Shown here: positions 12,263-23,714 of the stretch, one piece after another
Layout of the letters: each line of letters starts with the position of its first letter
How positions within the stretch are numbered: position 1 is the stretch's first letter
Origin: Corallium rubrum
Taxonomy: Eukaryota; Cnidaria; Anthozoa; Scleralcyonacea; Coralliidae
Length of the DNA: 64,000 nt
Direction: 5' to 3'
Assembly (NCBI GenBank): GCA_964035015.1
Contig: CAXIUP010000256.1
Location: 230,589 to 294,588 of the forward strand
The notes under the pieces: model-generated
What the model was told of the DNA's origin: nothing
The model's input: the letters and a program-made list of their open reading frames with translations, nothing else
Database searches by the model: none
Made by a program: the position numbers and the translations under genes

Positions 12263-15130
12263 TAATAATAATAATAAAAGTCTTTATTTGAACACTCAAA
12301 ACAAACGTCTGAGTTTACATATTAAGAATACTACAATTAGATTGTTACAGTTATTTACATCAATTTTTTTTTTAGTACATTAAAATTCTAAGGAATAAAT
12401 AAGAATATAGATAGTTTATATAAAATTGAAAAGACATCTATTTATAAACGCGTTTTTGAACCTCTCAGTTTTAACAATTGGTAGTTCAAAGTCATGACCT
12501 CTCCGTCTTAAAGGTCTATTTAACTTACTAGGTAAAAGATTGTGTAAAGCATTCTTATCATCATTTATAATTCTTGACCATAATTTCTTGTCTCTGTTTG
12601 ATATTATTGCTTTAAAATCTGATCTGTTGCTTGTATAACCATTTCTATAGGCACGATTGACAAACTTATCAATCTGACTTACGTATTTATTGTACGATGC
12701 TCCACCCCAAACTTCGGCTGCAAAGGTGAAAAGAGAGACTATAAGACTATTGAAGAGAAGATCCAATTGATGCGTAGAGAGCCCGTAATGTTTGCAAACT
12801 CTTAGAATATACATTCTTTTACTAGCTTTTTTCATCATCTCTTCAAAATGTTTATCCCATTTTCCAGGTATTTCTTCCATCGTGACACCTAATAATTTGA
12901 GCCATTCTTTCCGTATTATGGACGGAATGAGATCCGGAAGGGGAATAGACACTTTTCCGCGAACTATCATTTCATAGGTTTTCTCCACGTTTAAAGACAT
13001 TCTATTCTCGTTTGACCATAGTTTCATGTTTTCCACTTCATCCCCAGCTGAATCTTCGCAATCATAAACTGGTGCTATTATTGCAATATCATCAGCAAAT
13101 TTAGATAAATCATTGGAGAGATTCACCGCCTTGATATCATTGACCATTATAGTAAACATTACAGGTCCAAGTACAGTACCCTGGGGTACGCCACGATTAA
13201 TGTCCAAAAATTCAGTTGTGACACCATCAACTTTCACTCTCTGTTTGCGGTTGTTCAAAAAGTCAATCATCCAGTTTATAATATATGGATTAATGGGTAT
13301 TTTCTTGATTTTATTAAACAAAATATCATGTGGGACACTGTCAAATGCTTTACTAAAGTCAAATGAGATTACTCTAACTGACCTAGCACCTTCATCAAGG
13401 CTTTTTAACCACATATGTTGATATTTTATTAGGGCCATGGTAGAATTATGCCCTTTTTTATATGCAAATTGATCATCCCCAATATAATTATACACTGTAT
13501 CAGCAACTTCACTTTGATACACACATTTCTCAAATAGGCGGCATAATGATATCTGTTAATGAGATAGGTCTAAGCTGGGAACAGGAATTAATTGAGTTTT
13601 CTTTTGGACTGGGTATCACATCAGCTCTTTTCCAAACATTCGGAATCTTCCCACTCTTCAGAGAAGTATTAAATATTCTCGTTATAACAGGAGTCAGTAT
13701 CACTGCGTACGTCTTCCAAAACCAGTATGGTATGTCATCTGGTCCGGATGTTGTGCGTTTCAATTTTCGCAAAAAATTATACACCATGTCTAATGAAAGC
13801 GAGGGAATTCTGGTGTCCTTAGGGATGGACAGCAACTGGGGAGCAGTGTATTCAGGGTCAGTATTTATGCCTTGGAAGTAAGTGTTTATTACACTTGGCT
13901 CTATTATAGAACTAACTGGTAAAGTGTTTCCTTTTCGTCCAGTTATACTGTTAACTTTATTCCACCATTTCTTAGATCCATTTTTCTCATTTTTAACAGC
14001 ATTCACCTGGTTGGAGTGGATAAGACGATTAATTTGATTCTGTAAACGAGTAATTGTCTCTTCATCATTCGTTCTCATTGCTTGCTTTCTCTTTTTTAAC
14101 AAGTGCTTAACAAGCGGAGACATGAACGGTGGGTCACGTGATGATGATCGAACTTTTATTAGTGGAAAACAAGTTTCAAATTTAGGCCATAGAGTTTCAT
14201 AAAATTGAGTAGCCATCTCATCAGAGGAAAGCTCCTCGTTTATTATATTAGTCCAGTCAACAGAGTCTAAATCACTAAACATTCTTTGTTTTCTATGGTC
14301 TCGCACGTCTCTGAAGAATAAATTCGTTCTTTCTGCTTTTATAGCATCTTTTGGAAATGTTATAATAATGTTATGGTCAGATCTTAATAGACCTTTTCTC
14401 ACTTGTACTTTTTTCCAATAATGCGGAACGTTAGTTATAAAGACATCAAGAATATTGTTGCATCTCGTAGGTGATTTGACCATTTGAATAAGAGATTGCT
14501 GACTAAGTAGAGCATGAATATTTAGTTTGTTTATATCTCCAGCAATAATAATATTCATATTTGGATCACGCAATAAAATTTGCTCACAAGAATCAATCAA
14601 ATAGTCTATCAAATCTTTGGCGTCATAGCTATAATCGCCAGGGGGATGATAAATTGCTGCAACACTAAACACAGAGTTTTCAGTTATTATTTTCACCCAA
14701 ATGCATTCGAACATATTTTCTACTTCTAGTATGTTTTCCATTCTCCAATCATTCCTACATAGTATCGCTACTCCACCCCCACGTGTATCCTGCCGATCTT
14801 TCCTGGCAATACCGTAACCAGGAGGGCAAATCAATGAACTTGGTATAGCTGAATGAAGCCACGTTTCAGATATAAAACAGAGATCAATGTTGTTGCTATT
14901 AAGTTCAGCATAGAGTGCAGGATAAGCATCAGGCTTAGCCAGCGATCTAGCGTTCAGCACTAAACATTTAGGAATTTGTCTAGGTTTGTTGATTTCACGT
15001 CCGATAATTTTAACTTTAATTAGGTTTCTGCAGGCGTGGCGTGGTTTAGATTTTTGTTTTGCTGAAAATTTTCTAGCTGATATACGTAGATAAGGTACAA
15101 ACCTGTCTGTTATCGCTGTTTATAGGCCTT
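12263..15130 (-). mobile_element. non-LTR retrotransposon (CR1/L2-like LINE)
   Basis: Minus-strand LINE with an endonuclease and reverse transcriptase region. On the minus strand its 3' end has AATAAAG followed by an ATT-repeat tail at 12263-12281, typical of microsatellite-tailed CR1/L2-group elements. The 5' limit near 15130 is a guess from where LINE-like sequence fades. No target duplication was identified. Confidence 0.75.
12416..14960 (-). pseudogene. LINE ORF2: endonuclease plus reverse transcriptase, frameshifted
   Basis: The first part (13530-14960) has an apurinic/apyrimidinic-type endonuclease: ISETWL, RGGGVAI, IIAGDIN and the terminal SDHNII motif, then the linker and RT motif 1-2 region (TSGPDDIP, LRPISL). 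The second part (12416 to about 13540) has the RT catalytic core: FDFSKAFDSVPH, GVPQGTVLGP and FADDIAI (the ADD catalytic pair), then the thumb. The two parts are in different frames; the join needs a one-base shift near 13540, around LFEKCVYQSEV. Apart from that the frames are long and open, so this is a fairly young but probably dead copy that would act in target-primed reverse transcription. Confidence 0.85.
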
Positions 15131-15501
15131 ACGAGCTTTAAGCAACATAAATATTTGTCGTCTATGAAAGACTGATACTAGTGTTTCACATTTTCACTGG
15201 TTTTAGCCTTTCAACTACGACAAGTATGTATGTCGTTAAACCTGGTAAGTTTAGCCCCCGGAAAGTTTACACTATCTATGTATCTATGTATCCATGTATC
15301 TATGTATCGTGTGAATTTTCGCCACTCATCACAATACTGCAAAGTTTCTGTGAAACTTTGCACTAAAAAGTACAATTTAAGACATATACTTCAATCATTC
15401 GTAAATTTAATTATCTGTTTTCTATTTTATAGAATGTATTGTGAAGTTTGTTCGTTTTTGCACTGAATAAAGACAATGAAATTTAAATGTTTTACAGTTT
15501 A

Positions 15502-15576
15502 CTGCTCAAACGGTCGAACCGTGGCCGTGTGTGCATATTTCGCATTTTTTTTAATTAAGTCGGACCAATCACGCGA
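15502..15576. repeat. left TIR of the Tc1-like element
   Basis: About 75 bp matching the right end in inverse orientation with roughly a dozen mismatches. The best conserved part is GCATATTTCGCATTTTTTTT followed by AATTAAGT and GACCAATCA. Confidence 0.8.
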
Positions 15577-15837
15577 CCTTAATTTTCTTTTAAAATTTTC
15601 AAATAAGCAACCGCATTACCGCAATAAATAATATTTGTCCTAGTTCAACGGATTTCAAAGAAACGTTTTATTCTCTAGTTCATGGAGCACATGTATTTGA
15701 ACAAAAGTAAGTATGCTGTCTAAAATTTTTCTGATTTTAATCACATCAGATTCGATTAGGTCTCCTGGCTAATTTATGACATGTGTTTTTAATGCGCTGT
15801 AGCGAATGTACAACTTAGAGTAAATCAAAAAGGAGGA

Positions 15838-16854
15838 ATCTATGATAATGGGCGAGCTCATCATAACCCGATTCGTGAAAGGGTCCTTAACCTTATAACG
15901 AAGGATTGTCGGAGAGAGCTATTGCTGCAGAAGTAAGAACAAGACGATGGTTCGTACACAAAGTGGTAAAAAATTATAACGAACATAACATCGCATTGCG
16001 TTTACCACGCAGAGGAGAACCATGGAATAGGAAACTCACAACGGATATTTTGGAATACATAGAAGTGCAGAAAAACATAAAACCAAGTACTCTAACCAGC
16101 GAAATTCAACAACGATTGCTACTCGACGGCGTATTACCCCCAAACAAAATCCCTTCCGCCAGCGTTATCAATACATCGATTCGCGAGAAGTTGCTGATGA
16201 CGAAAAAAAAAAAATCTCAAGTGCCCTCCGAGTCCACCACGCCACAAAATATCGACGCCATAAATGAATATTTGAACGACGTTTCAAACGTTAATGGCTT
16301 CGATCTGTTGTTTTTTGACGAAGCAAGTGTGATCAAAACAACCGGCAATCGTTCCTATGGCAATTCAACAATCGGTGAACGCGCCGTTGAAGTTCAGCGC
16401 TATGCATCAAACGCTAATTTCACAATAAACCTTCTTTCGTCAGCACGTGGTATTTCATACTGGAACATACTCGAAGGCCCATCTAATGGGATGGAACTGC
16501 TGAATTTTTTTGAAGAGGCATTGCAGGTTGAATTTCCAGATGGTTCAGCTGTCCTAGAAAATGGATCTGTTGTAGTTATGGATAACTGCGCATTCCACCA
16601 CGGTCACTTATGTGAACCATTCCTTAGAGATATGCTTGCAGAACACGGAATACGACTTTTGTTTCAACCACCTTATTCATTCCATTTTAACGTGTGCGAG
16701 TACTGATTTTTCGCAAATCAAGAGTTGGTTGCGAAAACACGATATGCTCACAGAGAAAGAAACACAGATTGCATTGGAATGGCGATAAACAACATAACAG
16801 AGGAGAACTTAGGTTCATATTTTCGACATTGTGGATATTTGTGATCGCTTTTGT
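15838..16854 (+). pseudogene. IS630/Tc1-type DDE transposase, frameshifted
   Basis: The longest open piece (15906-16706) starts in the helix-turn-helix region (SERAIAAEVRTRRWFVHKVV) and contains the DDE domain: LLFFDEAS (first Asp, about residue 138 of this piece), VVMDNCAFHHG (second Asp, about 226) and PPYSFHFNVCEY (Glu, about 265; 38 residues between the last two). Upstream, another frame from about 15838 gives GRAHHNPIRERVLNLI, an N-terminal HTH start that joins only with a frameshift near 15905. Downstream, two more shifts (near 16705 and 16780) are needed to recover SQIKSWLRKHDML and the C-terminal INNITEENLGSYF. At least three frame breaks make this a dead copy. It is tail to tail with the HIRAN gene, about 25 bp apart. 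Confidence 0.8.
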
Positions 16855-16880
16855 TTAAAAAAACAATCTTCAATATTGCA

Positions 16881-17409
16881 TCAATGTAGTTGAACAATTC
16901 CGCGAGGTACATGAACCATTGCTGCAAACAATATTTCGTAAATAAACGGCGCGCTATCGTCATTGCAAAATATTTCGTATGTGCAAGGAACGACTATCCC
17001 ACCACCAGTTTGCCACATTCTTGGCCAAGGTTCTGAGCTAGGAATAGGGTTACCAAGTATTTCACTGAAAAATATAGCGACAATATACAGTAAGTTCATA
17101 TATATAACAAAGTTTATACGACTCGCAAAATTAGCCGTAACATTGGTAGGTCGGCTTGCACATAATAATTACTTACCAATTTATTAGTATGTTTCCAGAA
17201 AAGCGATGTATCAGTTGCGTAAGGACAGTACAAAGCCCTACGGGAATGTGTCCAACTATACGCTTGTTGTGATCAACAACAGCAATCGCATTTATATCAT
17301 TTGGATTGTTCCTTTCCAAGAGACAATCATAAACTCTTCCGATAACGGTTGCATAATTGTAAACATGATGACCTTTCACAACGGCGTTCGTGATCGTGAT
17401 ACGCGGCAT
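16881..17409 (-). CDS. HIRAN-domain protein (transposon cargo)
   Basis: Two exons, 17177-17409 and 16881-17064, with a consensus donor (GTAAGT at 17171-17176) and acceptor TTTTCAG; frame is kept across the splice. Predicted 138 residues. Exon 1 has KGHHVYNYATVIG, RNNPNDINAIAVV and VGHIPVG, the pattern of HIRAN domains, which bind DNA ends in HLTF/Rad5-type proteins. Exon 2 has MWQTGGGIVVPC, like the C-terminal part of stand-alone HIRAN proteins. It sits inside the Tc1-like element, convergent with the transposase. A role in recognising transposon ends is inference. No stop or frameshift was seen, in contrast with the transposase. Confidence 0.7.
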
Positions 17410-17773
17410 TGCTTCGTTGCTAAACGGGAGTACGCTGAGATAGACCTCTCCCTTTCACAGACATTTCCTTTTTAAGGGACGCACTCCCCCAGCTTTTTTA
17501 GACAAGAAAACTAAAGCCCCCCCCCATATTTATTTAATGAATAGCGACCGCACATATGACGTCATGAGTGTTGTTGTCAATTTCAACATGTTTTTCCACA
17601 CTTTTCTCATTAATCTGGGTCCTAAACAATAGAAAAATTTCTTGTCGGTGAACCCCCTGAGTGTCGAGTTTAGTTTGTTTGTCTGCATTTTAGGTTTATA
17701 AAGATCAACTGTGCGCTTTGCTATTAGCTCCTTTTCACCTCCTCGGCTCCTCCAGACCCATTCGCTGCCCTTA
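17410..17773. other. non-coding spacer of the Tc1-like element
   Basis: Holds the 5' flank of the HIRAN gene and a short C-run near 17516. I see no gene. Confidence 0.4.
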
Positions 17774-18124
17774 GGCCTGTTTTATACGGCGTGCTTTTCA
17801 TGTGCCGAACCTAATAGGAGAGATTGGTACGGCAGTTTTTATTTGGTTCGACCTTTTGATTAAGTTCGACTGAATTGGCGTACTTAATGCATTTGGTGCG
17901 ACGTTGGTTTAGATCGATTTAGACGGCGAACTTCTCATGTACCGTATCTAATGCATAAATTAGTAAAATATATTTTCTATATTAGGTTCACAGGAACACG
18001 AAACGGTATTTGGTGCGACCCATTTGGTTCGCCGTATAAATTGACTGCCGTGCTAAATAGCTTTGAGTCGTCCCAAATTACTGTTAGATTCAGCACATGA
18101 AAAGCACGCCGTCTAAAACAGGCC
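17774..18124. mobile_element. PIF/Harbinger-type MITE, 351 bp
   Basis: Ends are GGCCTGTTTTATACGGCGTG and its near reverse complement (CACGCCGTCTAAAACAGGCC), flanked by TTA on both sides (17771-17773 and 18125-18127). A 3-bp TTA/TAA duplication with GGCCTG ends fits Tourist-like MITEs. No coding capacity. Nested in the Tc1-like element, so younger than it. Confidence 0.8.
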
Positions 18125-18319
18125 TTACTAATTTATTAGCAATAAAACCACGCAGAACAGTTTACTGTATACAATAAATATGTACCCTTCGTGTGCGCAT
18201 GTATCACGTGTTAAATGCAACTTTAAATAGACTTTATTGAAATCTTCATACGCTTTTGCCAAGGAGCAAATCACTCCTGAAAAAGTGTACGTGATCAAAA
18301 AATCATCTGGAGTTTTTTT

Positions 18320-18420
18320 CATGATTTTTTGATTTTTCTCGTGATTTTTTGATTTTTTTCATGATTTTTTTTGTGATTTTTCTGAAGGTGTACGTGATTT
18401 AAATCAGTGATTTGCCCCTC
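18320..18420. repeat. degenerate GTGATTTTTTGA tandem repeat
   Basis: Four or five degenerate copies of GTGATTTTTTGATTTTT-like units. The short open frames here are low complexity and not called. Confidence 0.6.
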
Positions 18421-18887
18421 GCTTTCTGCATTTGCGTCGGCATGCAGTGCCATTTGATATTTATGGCCAGCGCGCTTTTGAAATGAATCCTTGGACAACA
18501 CTATCAGATAAACGTTTAAATTTTTTACAAGACGAATAATGTTGATACAATATGATACTGAAAAAAAATTCTCAAAAATGGTCTCAAAAATTCTAGGTGA
18601 TTTCCCTACAAAGCGATTAGAGTCAAATTTTTGGCATAAACATAAATTTGGCATATTTCGAATTTATACAGGATGTGATTTTTGCTACTCGTGCAATGAC
18701 CTTTAGTTTTTGCATGATTATTTGATAATATTAATTTATACCGCGCTATAAACGAGACCTATAAATAATGATGCATGTAAAATGATTGACAGCTTTGAAA
18801 TAATAGAAGCGAGACAAAGCCAACGGCTCAACACCAAGGCGCCACTGCCGCCACATTTCCATAATTTTGCAGCTGGGAACATCGAAA

Positions 18888-19998
18888 ATGAGTGCGCCTT
18901 CTGAAATTTCTGACTGGTTAAAATCATTATCTCCATTACGTGGATCTAACCTGGAAAGACTTTCCAAGGGGTTTATAAAGAAAGGATTCAAGAGTAAAAA
19001 GTCCCTGGCGTTCATCCAGCCAGGCGACTTAGATGATTTCTTTCCCTCGCCTGACAGACTATTCCTAGCAGAAAGACGAGTTCTCGAAACCGAAATATTT
19101 CAAATAAAATCGGATTATCAGCAAAGTAAGTTGCAACCAAAGCAACTCGTTTATTCTGATGCTAGTGAAGGATCAAGTAGCAGCTCATCCTTCGTGGGCA
19201 CAGTTTGCTTGTCGTCAACATTGTCGTGAGGCTCAAGGTGTAACACAACGATGTAGCCCACTCGATGAGAAGAGATTGGAGCTGTCAGAAAACGTAAATT
19301 TTCTCACAGTGCAAGTAAATAGTGCTGCTCAAGAACTTCAGAGAGTGAAGAATATATATTCTAACTCAACGGCTCTTACTGATATTCCCCATCGTGTGTG
19401 TTCCACCTGTCACAAGCCTGGGCACAATAAATCCCGTTGTACTGGCACAGTATGCACTAATTACGACATGTGTAAAATTAGAGATAAACATCCTGAACTA
19501 AAAAACAAAATTTCTGAACTTCAACGAGAATTGAAACGGCTACAGAAATGCCACGAAAAAGCTGACACCGACCTACAGGTTTTTACTGAAGGACGATTAA
19601 AAGCCAAGACAAGCTTCTTTGCAGAAATGCGACCAAGGCTGAAGATAACGAACATGCCAAAATACGTAGACCGGAGTAAACTTGACCACGATTTGCTTGT
19701 TTTGAAACGGGCAATGGAAAACAAAATACCATCGTGGCCTGAGTCGGAAGATTGGCAGCTTCCTCTTATAATTGAACAATATAACCACTCCAATGTGAAT
19801 ATCTTACTTAGTGGCAGACCTCCATTGTCGAATGAAAATACCAGCGCTAGTGGATGTGATGCTGCAATTTGTAATGAAAGTCAAACAAAACGCAGTAATT
19901 TTATCTCATCGTTTACATGTAATAATATCCAGACAGGCGCGTCAGACTCAGCAGCAACCACAAACATAAACTCGCACGCTTCGCAATTCTTTTTTTAG
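18888..19998 (+). CDS. SAM-like and zinc-knuckle protein (transposon cargo)
   Basis: Two open frames overlap and are best joined by an intron: exon 1 18888-19125 (donor AAA|GTAAGT) and exon 2 19238-19998, giving about 332 residues in one frame. The N-terminus (DWLKSLSPLRGSNLERLSKGF) looks like a small helical SAM-type domain. Exon 2 has a Cys/His zinc-binding cluster CSTCHKPGHNKSRC followed by further Cys residues, then a charged coiled-coil stretch (KNKISELQRELKRLQKCHEK). It lies in the Tc1-like element in the same direction as the transposase. Function unknown; nucleic-acid or protein binding is inference. A frameshift instead of the intron is the alternative. Confidence 0.55.
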
Positions 19999-20734
19999 TC
20001 GTCAATGTACTTTTTATATGTACCAAATGGTATATAACTGAACTTGTTCAGTTCAAATATTTAGCTTTCTTCAGTGACATTGCACCGAACTGTTGCGTTT
20101 GGTTTTGTTATATTAGTAATAGTTGATGTTCAATACGTGCCGACGTTTGTATGCATGTATATACGTGGACTGTAGACAGTGCATAATAAAGTATAAATTA
20201 TTTTAACCTCTGACTATTGTTGGCTGTGTTTGTATTCGCATAATAATTTACCTCGATTGACATATACTGCGTACGAACAAAACAAAAGAAGGCTCTGTTT
20301 GCAATGTGCTTTTGCTATTATTTGTCTTTGCAATTTTTTTAGTACCTCAGTCATTTCGTAACGTCTAAGCATCTGTTCTTGTTCGGGTTTTCAGACCGTC
20401 GTGTTCAATAATTACTATCCGTTGGGTTACCATTGGCTTACTAGTATTCAATCGCTGTTGAAGCCTTGTTCAGTTGACGCTCCGAGTTCCAAGTTTTACA
20501 TAAACTAGATTTTCTCTACTGTACGCGTCATTGATTCTCATCAAATTTTTAACGGGTTCATAATTGTTGACTTGAATGCAATGCAAGCCACTTGAAGAAG
20601 TTTATGGTCAGTCGCAACGCTTGTGACATCGTCTTTTATCCTCGTTTGATCAGGACGAGTTTTTATTCTTTATAATACAGTATGTTGACATGCAGGCTTT
20701 TCATAACCGGAAGATGTTCAAAGTTCAAATAAGC
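19999..20734. other. 3' non-coding part of the Tc1-like element
   Basis: AT-rich. An AATAAA-like signal (CATAATAAAGTATAAA, about 20182-20197) is a candidate polyadenylation site for the SAM-like gene. Nothing else recognised. Confidence 0.45.
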
Positions 20735-20809
20735 GCTGTTGATTGGTCTAACTTAATTAAAAAAAATGCGAAATATGCAAAACCGGCCTCGGTTTGCCCG
20801 TTCGAGCAG
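20735..20809. repeat. right TIR of the Tc1-like element
   Basis: Inverse partner of 15502-15576, with TGATTGGTC, ACTTAATT and AAAAAAAATGCGAAATATGC reading inward to outward, and ending GAGCAG next to TA. Confidence 0.8.
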
Positions 20810-21121
20810 TAATAGTACAAAGAAATACAAGATATTAGCATATTATGGCTTAACCAGTATTTCTTTTACTTATATTCTTTTAATTTTTTCTAAAATAGAT
20901 TTTCATGTATGAAACCTTATATGAAAATTAATGATCGTTCAGTTTAGCGTTTCCTGAATTACATCAGCGGACGCCATTCTATATAATACTTATTGATCAA
21001 ATTAAATACGAAAACTGGTACTGCAGGTTCTGCTCTTTGTCGTTTTCACTTTTCTTATCGTATTCCGTAACTTATTCATGATGTCCTTTTTTCTGCTTTT
21101 GTTCACTTTTTTCTAATTGTT

Positions 21122-21854
21122 CTATTTCGTGTTCGGTTTATTTTCTTGTTCACGTGCTAGTTGTTTTTGCTGATCTTGTTCATGCTCTCTTGATCGTGCT
21201 TTTGTAAAGATGTCATCAAACGGCAAGATTTGTGCTTTTACTGCGTTTCGGATATTTTTAACGTCATCTTCGATCCTGCCGTAGTGGCGGTAAAATAGCT
21301 GGAAATTGAAGACCTTGCGAAGATCATTAATTACGATGGCCCAAGCGTCAATTGTTGGATCAGCCTTTATCCAGAAATTTTTTTCCTTCATACTGCTTGT
21401 TCTTTTTCTTGCTTTGAATGAATGAAAGAAGGTCGGCCGGTAGAAGTCGTCCTGGTCCAATTAAATTCCTATGAAAGTGGTTTTTCAGTATTTTATACAC
21501 CCTTGCGTGGTATATCGCACTGTTGATGTCCTGCTCTTTAAGTGATTCTGGTTCCTCGTATTCACATGACGAACGTGACGGAGAACTGCAAGAGCCGGAC
21601 AGTTTCTCCAAAGTTTCTTCTGTTCTTTCAAATTCGTTATTCTCGTCGCATTCGTTATCTTCATTTGCTGTTGCATCAACACGAGCAGAATCTAATAGAA
21701 ATTGCGAGGAAGATGCTGTAGCTTCGCCAAGTGCATCATCGTCTAATGTGTCATTGAGAAACCAATCTATTGGCTGGAAGTTATCGATGCATTGTTCCGA
21801 AGTTTCTTCTGATGATTTATCGAAAATTCTGTCTCCTCTGATATTTCTGGTCAT
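21122..21854 (-). pseudogene. unrecognised acidic-region protein gene, frame break
   Basis: Two minus-strand frames overlap: 21360-21854 starts MTRNIRGDRIFDKSS and 21122-21460 ends in KARSREHEQDQQKQLAREQE. Joined by one shift near 21420-21450 they give about 245 residues: an acidic Ser/Glu/Asp-rich N-terminal half, a helical middle (INSAIYHARVYKILKNHF), then DAWAIVINDLRKVFNFQLF and a charged C-terminus. I do not recognise the family. It lies just outside the right end of the Tc1-like element. It could be an exon pair or a broken gene. Confidence 0.4.
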
Positions 21855-22329
21855 TTCTTACTCAGAGTCCAGAATGTGTCTGTAACGAAAGAACGAAACA
21901 TGGAAAGAATAATATCTAAATATAATATTTTAGTTACATCATTAGTTATTATTTGTCTATAAACTTTTCAGTTTAACTGACTTTGACAAATATTCTAGAC
22001 GATTTTGAAAATGTTTTGATTATACTTGTTATTGTCAGAAAAGTTTCTACCGCAAAAACAACTGTAAAAAGTTTCTTTTAACAACTAGAAAAGAAAAAAG
22101 AAAAAAATATAAATGAACAAGAAAGTCTGAGAAATTTCTTCGTTCGTTTGCTGATATTTTATCACTTTTATATAATGATAAAGTAACAGAATTTCATTGT
22201 AAGAATTTTTTTGCCTTTTTTTTTTGAAATACGTAATATAATATATCCAATTCTGTACTGCCTTTACCATCTTCATATATATACAGAATTCGCGATTAAG
22301 CTTTTGACCAGGCTGTCTGTGACTAAATC

Positions 22330-22515
22330 GTCAGAATATTGTTATGACGTGGCATTTTCGCCAAAAATGGTCGAGAAAAAAAAAACGTGTTGAGAATCGA
22401 CCAAAAAGGGTCAAATAAAAAGGCGTCGATATTTCCGCAAAATTTAGTCGAGAAATAAAAACGTGACGACATTTCATCAAAAAGAAGTCGAAAAGCAAAA
22501 ACGTTTTGACAGATT
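22330..22515. repeat. degenerate tandem repeat, about 60-bp unit
   Basis: About three copies of a unit with TTTCGCCAAAAATGGTCGAG-like sequence followed by AAAAACGTG (22355-22510). Non-coding. Confidence 0.5.
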
Positions 22516-23119
22516 TATTTTATATAATACTTTTTCAGCTGCTCGAGAATAAATTTCTGACTCGCTGACACCATGCGGTCAAGTGATACGAGGAGGGTCA
22601 CAAATAATTTCCAAAGGGGTATATAACTAGCTACTTTATACTTTTTATAGGTGCGTACGTAGGTACGATTGTACTAACTAGTGTATTTTCATCGCCGAGC
22701 TACCGAACATGACGCAATTTCGCATAATCATAACAGATGTGAACTGACTTTTCTACTAGTAAGATAACGCTATCGATTCTAGAGAACGGGCATACGTGAA
22801 CGCCAATACCAAGGAACTCATATAAAAACAATGGCGATGCATTCGTTCGGCAGTAACGTTGCGTTTAGTGACTCACGTTCCACGCTAACTATAACGGAAT
22901 AATGAGTCGTCAGATTTTTCTTCAAGTTATACAAATATATACTCGTTTGTGTCTGAACTCCGACTGAACTTTTTGTTATTTTTTTCCCAACTTTCTCAAC
23001 TGAAGTTTGACAACTTTCACGTAAAGTAAGAACAACGACAGAGAAAATTAATTAAAAACGACCAAATGAAGGGTAATTCTCCTTCCACAACGAACCCTCA
23101 GGGGGGGGGACGAACGAAC

Positions 23120-23271
23120 GGATATCAGCGTAAAACGCGGATATGAGGGTAAAACGCCGATATAAGGGTAAAACGCGGTTCTCAGGGTATAACGCGGATA
23201 TAAAGGTAAAACGCGGATATCAGGGTAAAACGTGGATATCAGGGTAAGACGTGGATATCAGGGTAAAACGC
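23120..23271. repeat. 19-bp satellite, eight units
   Basis: Eight consecutive 19-bp units of consensus GGATATCAGGGTAAAACGC, with one to four changes each and constant length. It follows a nine-G run (23102-23109) and direct CGAACGAACG. Non-coding. Confidence 0.95.
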
Positions 23272-23664
23272 TATTTTTCTATTATTCTCAATAGAAGCAA
23301 TTTAGTTATTATGTTAATATGTGTAGAGTTAGTTTTACTGCAAGCTTGTCAGTTAATGCGTCAGGTAAATGTCAAAAGGTTTGACGTGGGCGTAGCTGTC
23401 ATGCTTCTGCCATTTTACACTATTCCAGATACCTTTCCATGACGCGTTAAAACGTTAAAAAGTTTGACGTCAGCGTAGCTGTTATGGTTCAGTCATTTCT
23501 TACTATTCCATGGCATCGGCTAGCCACAAGTTATCTCTGGATTCTTAAATCACAGTTGTAATAAATTACAATGTAAATACAAAAATGCGGCTAGCAGGAT
23601 ATCCTGTTTTGGCAAAGTAGAGTCAATACATGAGGTTGTTAGACTTACACGGACCGTGACAGTG

Positions 23665-23712
<48 letters not shown>
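23665..23712. repeat. (TA)n microsatellite
   Basis: Pure TA run of about 47 bases. Similar TA runs occur near 24420-24440, 24618-24720 and 25024-25080, the last followed by (GA)n. Confidence 0.9.

Positions 23713-23714
<2 letters not shown>

Larger units (their letters stand above)
15502..20809. mobile_element. Tc1/mariner-superfamily-like transposon with cargo genes, 5.3 kb
   Basis: The ends CTGCTCAAACGG (15502) and CCGTTCGAGCAG (to 20809) are inverted repeats, each flanked outside by the dinucleotide TA (15500-15501 and 20810-20811). A TA target site is the hallmark of the IS630/Tc1/mariner superfamily, which agrees with the DDE transposase remnant at 15838-16854. Inside are a HIRAN gene (minus, 16881-17409), a nested MITE (17774-18124) and a SAM-like/zinc-knuckle gene (plus, 18888-19998). 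Typical Tc1/mariner elements are 1-2 kb with one gene, so the size and extra genes are unusual. Confidence 0.75.
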
